Origin: an uncultured Actinomycetes bacterium | GTDB lineage: Bacteria; Actinomycetota; Actinomycetes; S36-B12 | NCBI GenBank assembly: GCA_937902285.1 | Contig: CALGTB010000209.1 | Span: 1-8,324, forward strand | Length of the DNA: 8,324 nt | Reading direction: 5' to 3' | Shown: positions 6,741-8,324 of the stretch, one piece after another | Layout: each line of letters begins with the position of its first letter | Position numbering within the stretch: the first letter of the stretch is position 1 | Notes under the pieces: model-generated | Database searches by the model: none | What the model saw: only the letters and a program-made list of their open reading frames with translations | What the model was told of the DNA's origin: nothing | Made by a program: the position numbers and the translations under genes

Positions 6741-6762
6741 CGCCGCACCCGTGAGGCGGCGT
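6740..6762 (+). terminator. Hairpin at the hydrolase stop codon
   Basis: ACGCCGC and GCGGCGT form a 7-bp perfect stem with a 9-nt loop, starting at the last base of the hydrolase TGA. GTCGGGGG follows with no U tract. It would separate the hydrolase from the helicase promoter, but without a T run the terminator role is only probable. Confidence 0.42.
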
Positions 6763-6787
6763 GTCGGGGGCCGCGGGCGATCCGCGG

Positions 6788-6793
6788 TAGACT
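6788..6793 (+). promoter_or_regulatory. Possible -10 element for the helicase leader
   Basis: TAGACT matches the TANNNT -10 pattern and lies after the hydrolase hairpin. Transcription from it would start near 6800 and give a leader of about 80 nt before the Shine-Dalgarno-proposed start, or about 117 nt before the GTG at 6917. A well spaced -35 is not apparent. Confidence 0.35.
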
Positions 6794-6815
6794 CAGCTCA
6801 TCAATTCGGGTTATT

Positions 6816-6829
6816 GCCGCCCAAGCGGC
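6816..6829 (+). other. First hairpin of the helicase 5' leader
   Basis: GCCGC and GCGGC pair around a CCAA loop, a compact and stable 5-bp stem. It lies five bases before the Shine-Dalgarno-masking stem and could be a protein- or helicase-binding handle, or simply a stability element. It is not followed by a U run. Confidence 0.4.
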
Positions 6830-6833
6830 GCGT

Positions 6834-6874
6834 GCTCCTCGTCAGACAGGTTCGCGAAAACCTGTTAGAGGAGT
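6834..6874 (+). promoter_or_regulatory. Shine-Dalgarno-sequestering hairpin upstream of the helicase
   Basis: An inner perfect stem pairs ACAGGTT (6846-6852) with AACCTGT (6859-6865) around CGCGAA. Outside it, CTCCTC (6835-6840) is the exact complement of the Shine-Dalgarno GAGGAG (6868-6873), with G-U closing pairs possible at 6834/6874 and 6845/6866. Only a small asymmetric loop separates the two stems. Folded, this would hide the only good ribosome binding site of the helicase; opened, it would expose it. The site sits 4 nt before an in-frame ATC (6878) and 7 nt before an in-frame ATT (6881). The next canonical start, GTG 6917, is 43 nt away. The pairing is seen in the sequence; the regulatory role is inferred. 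Confidence 0.55.
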
Positions 6875-6916
6875 CCCATCATTTCCGCTTCATCAGCAAC
6901 TCTCATCCCGCCTGCC

Positions 6917-8155
6917 GTGGAGCCGGTCACCGGCTTCGCCGAGCTCGGCGTCCCGGACGCGCTCGTCCGGCTACTCACCTCCCAGGGCGTGACCGCACCC
7001 TTCCCGATCCAGTCGGCGACCCTGCCGGACTCCCTCGCGGGACGCGATGTGCTCGGCCAGGGACGCACCGGCTCGGGCAAGACGCTCGCGTTCGCGCTGC
7101 CTCTCGTGGCACGGCTCGCTGCCTCTCCCAAGGAGCCCATGCGCGGCCGTCCGCGCGCCCTCGTGCTCGTCCCCACCCGTGAGCTCGCTACTCAGGTCGC
7201 GGCAGTCATCGAGCCGCTGGCTGCGGCGTTCCGCATGTCGACCGTCACCGTGTTCGGAGGGGTGGGCCACGGAGCCCAGCGCAAGGCGTTCCACTCCGGA
7301 GTCGAGATCGTCGTCGCCTGCCCGGGCCGACTGCTCGACCACATGCAGGCCGGGGACGTGAACCTCGACAGGGTCGAGATCACCGTGCTCGACGAGGCCG
7401 ATCACATGGCCGACCAGGGCTTCCTGCCGACCGTCAAGAAGATCCTCGACAAGACGCCGGCCTCAGGGCAGCGCATGCTCTTCTCGGCCACGCTGGCCGG
7501 CGGGGTCGACACCATCGTGTCGCGCTACCTGCACGATCCCGTGTCCCACGCCGCGGGCGTGGAGGCCCCTGTGCTCCTGGAGCACCGGGTGCTCGTCGTC
7601 GACGAAGGCGAGCGAGTCAACGAGATCGCCCGGATGGCGCTTCAGGGCCGGGTCGTGGTGTTCACGCGCACCAAGCACCGGGCCAAGCAGCTCGCCCGCA
7701 AGCTCGAGGCCGCCGGCGTCGGAGCGGTCGACATGCACGGCAACCTCTCGCAGAACGCACGCGAGCGAAACCTTGCTGCGTTCTCGGATGGCACCGCGAC
7801 GGCCATGGTCGCCACGGACATCGCCGCTCGCGGCATCCACGTCGATGACGTGGCTCTCGTGGTCCACGCCGATCCGCCCATCGAGCACAAGGCCTACACG
7901 CACCGGTCCGGTCGCACGGCCCGCGCCGGAGCTGCCGGCCAGGTCGTCACCATCGCCACTCTCGACCAGGTCGCGGAGGTGCGGATGCTCCTGCGCAAGG
8001 CGGGCGTCTCCGCCACGTGGGAGGGGATTCCGGTGCGCGCGGGCGAGCAGACCGCGAGCGCCGCGGTATCGCCCCGCTCGTCGACTCGGTCGTCAGCGCC
8101 GCGCTCGGGGGGCCGGCCGAGGAGCCAGGCCCGGCATGGTGGCCGGGGCCGCTAG
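6917..8155 (+). CDS. DEAD-box ATP-dependent RNA helicase
   Basis: Counted from the GTG at 6917, this 412-residue protein carries the full DEAD-box set. The Q-motif region is GFAELGVP...PFPIQ (6-32) and Walker A is GRTGSGKT (49-56). PTRELATQV and CPGRLLDHM follow. The DEAD box is at 159-162 and SAT at 190-192. VVFTRTKH marks the second RecA domain, with ATDIAARGIHVDD and HRSGRTARAG (about 329-338) after it. The C-terminal 45 residues are a basic Ser/Arg/Gly tail, a likely RNA-binding extension. The size fits minimal RhlE-like helicases that remodel RNA, ribosome intermediates or cold-stabilised structures. The GTG is the first canonical start but has no Shine-Dalgarno. The frame is open back to 6869 (TAG at 6866-6868). 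A strong GAGGAG at 6868-6873 suits an AUC at 6878 or AUU at 6881, which would add 13 or 12 residues (ISASSATLIPPAV in the longer case). I keep 6917 as the conservative boundary but think the upstream start is more likely. Confidence 0.95.
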   Translation: MEPVTGFAELGVPDALVRLLTSQGVTAPFPIQSATLPDSLAGRDVLGQGRTGSGKTLAFALPLVARLAASPKEPMRGRPRALVLVPTRELATQVAAVIEPLAAAFRMSTVTVFGGVGHGAQRKAFHSGVEIVVACPGRLLDHMQAGDVNLDRVEITVLDEADHMADQGFLPTVKKILDKTPASGQRMLFSATLAGGVDTIVSRYLHDPVSHAAGVEAPVLLEHRVLVVDEGERVNEIARMALQGRVVVFTRTKHRAKQLARKLEAAGVGAVDMHGNLSQNARERNLAAFSDGTATAMVATDIAARGIHVDDVALVVHADPPIEHKAYTHRSGRTARAGAAGQVVTIATLDQVAEVRMLLRKAGVSATWEGIPVRAGEQTASAAVSPRSSTRSSAPRSGGRPRSQARHGGRGR

Positions 8156-8324
8156 CCCTTCCCTGGCGGCCCGGTGCGCCTCCGTGCGGCGTCGCGCCCA
8201 TCGGGGTCCTGGTATCCGCCACGTGGTGCCGGCCCGGACTCGACCACGGGTCCGGGCACGTCGCTGAGCTCGTCGTGATCGACGGCGATGCGCTCCCCGC
8301 CGGTGGCATCCTCAGCGACGCCGA
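8152..8324 (-). CDS. Partial: C-terminus of an unidentified convergent gene
   Basis: One minus-strand frame is open from the right edge (first full codon at 8322) to a TAG at 8154-8152, giving 56 residues. Third positions are mostly G/C, as in the real genes here, and the composition is plausible for a protein end. It is hydrophilic, with an acidic half (AVDHDELSDVPG) followed by a basic Gly/Pro/Arg tail ending GPPGKG. No domain or family is recognisable. The stop overlaps that of the helicase through a CTAG palindrome, so the genes converge with no spacer and no separate terminator. Other frames across 8156-8324 are less gene-like. The call rests on codon use and the tight convergence. Confidence 0.5.
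   Translation of the reverse strand, partial: GVAEDATGGERIAVDHDELSDVPGPVVESGPAPRGGYQDPDGRDAARRRTGPPGKG

Noticed and set aside
7947..8309. 120-codon minus-strand frame opposite the helicase end
   Set aside because: It overlaps the 3' part of the helicase in antisense and has a Pro/Gly/Ser/His-rich product. The alternative frame ending at 8152 has better third-position use.

Overview
This 8.3 kb window is very GC-rich, with strong G/C preference at third codon positions, frequent GTG starts and purine-rich Shine-Dalgarno sites. That profile and the gene families point to a high-GC actinomycete. A Nocardioidaceae-like origin is possible, but I cannot fix the genus from the sequence alone. No rRNA, tRNA, transposase, phage gene or CRISPR array was seen.

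Layout: positions 1-5828 are read entirely from the minus strand, and 5985-8155 from the plus strand. Reading the minus strand in its own direction, the first block is three consecutive paralogous membrane-bound GGDEF proteins (5828-4734, 4720-3671, 3608-2529), probably one operon, ending at a 9-bp perfect inverted repeat that overlaps the last stop codon. Next comes a LemA-family protein (2449-1880), followed closely by a secreted/membrane DUF2207 protein with a polyglycine tail (1871-114). The start of another probable membrane protein overlaps the DUF2207 stop and runs off the left edge. On the plus strand, a short alpha/beta hydrolase gene (5985-6740) is divergent from the GGDEF operon. 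A leader of about 140 nt then precedes a DEAD-box RNA helicase (6917-8155, probably starting further upstream). The right edge holds the 3' end of a convergent minus-strand gene whose stop shares a CTAG palindrome with the helicase stop.

Functional reading: the GGDEF trio should make cyclic di-GMP. All three keep the GGDEI catalytic loop and an RxxD inhibitory site, and all share six predicted membrane helices that I cannot assign to a named sensor domain. This suggests several related inputs feeding one second-messenger pool. LemA plus DUF2207 is a recurrent envelope gene pair of poorly known function. The hydrolase is a generic serine hydrolase of unknown substrate.

The most interesting signal is the helicase leader. 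Its only good Shine-Dalgarno sequence (6868-6873) is exactly complementary to an upstream CTCCTC (6835-6840). The two would close a hairpin over an inner 7-bp perfect stem. The Shine-Dalgarno site is also placed for an in-frame AUC or AUU start rather than the first canonical start, a GTG 44 nt downstream. Together these suggest a translationally controlled, possibly self- or temperature-regulated RNA helicase.
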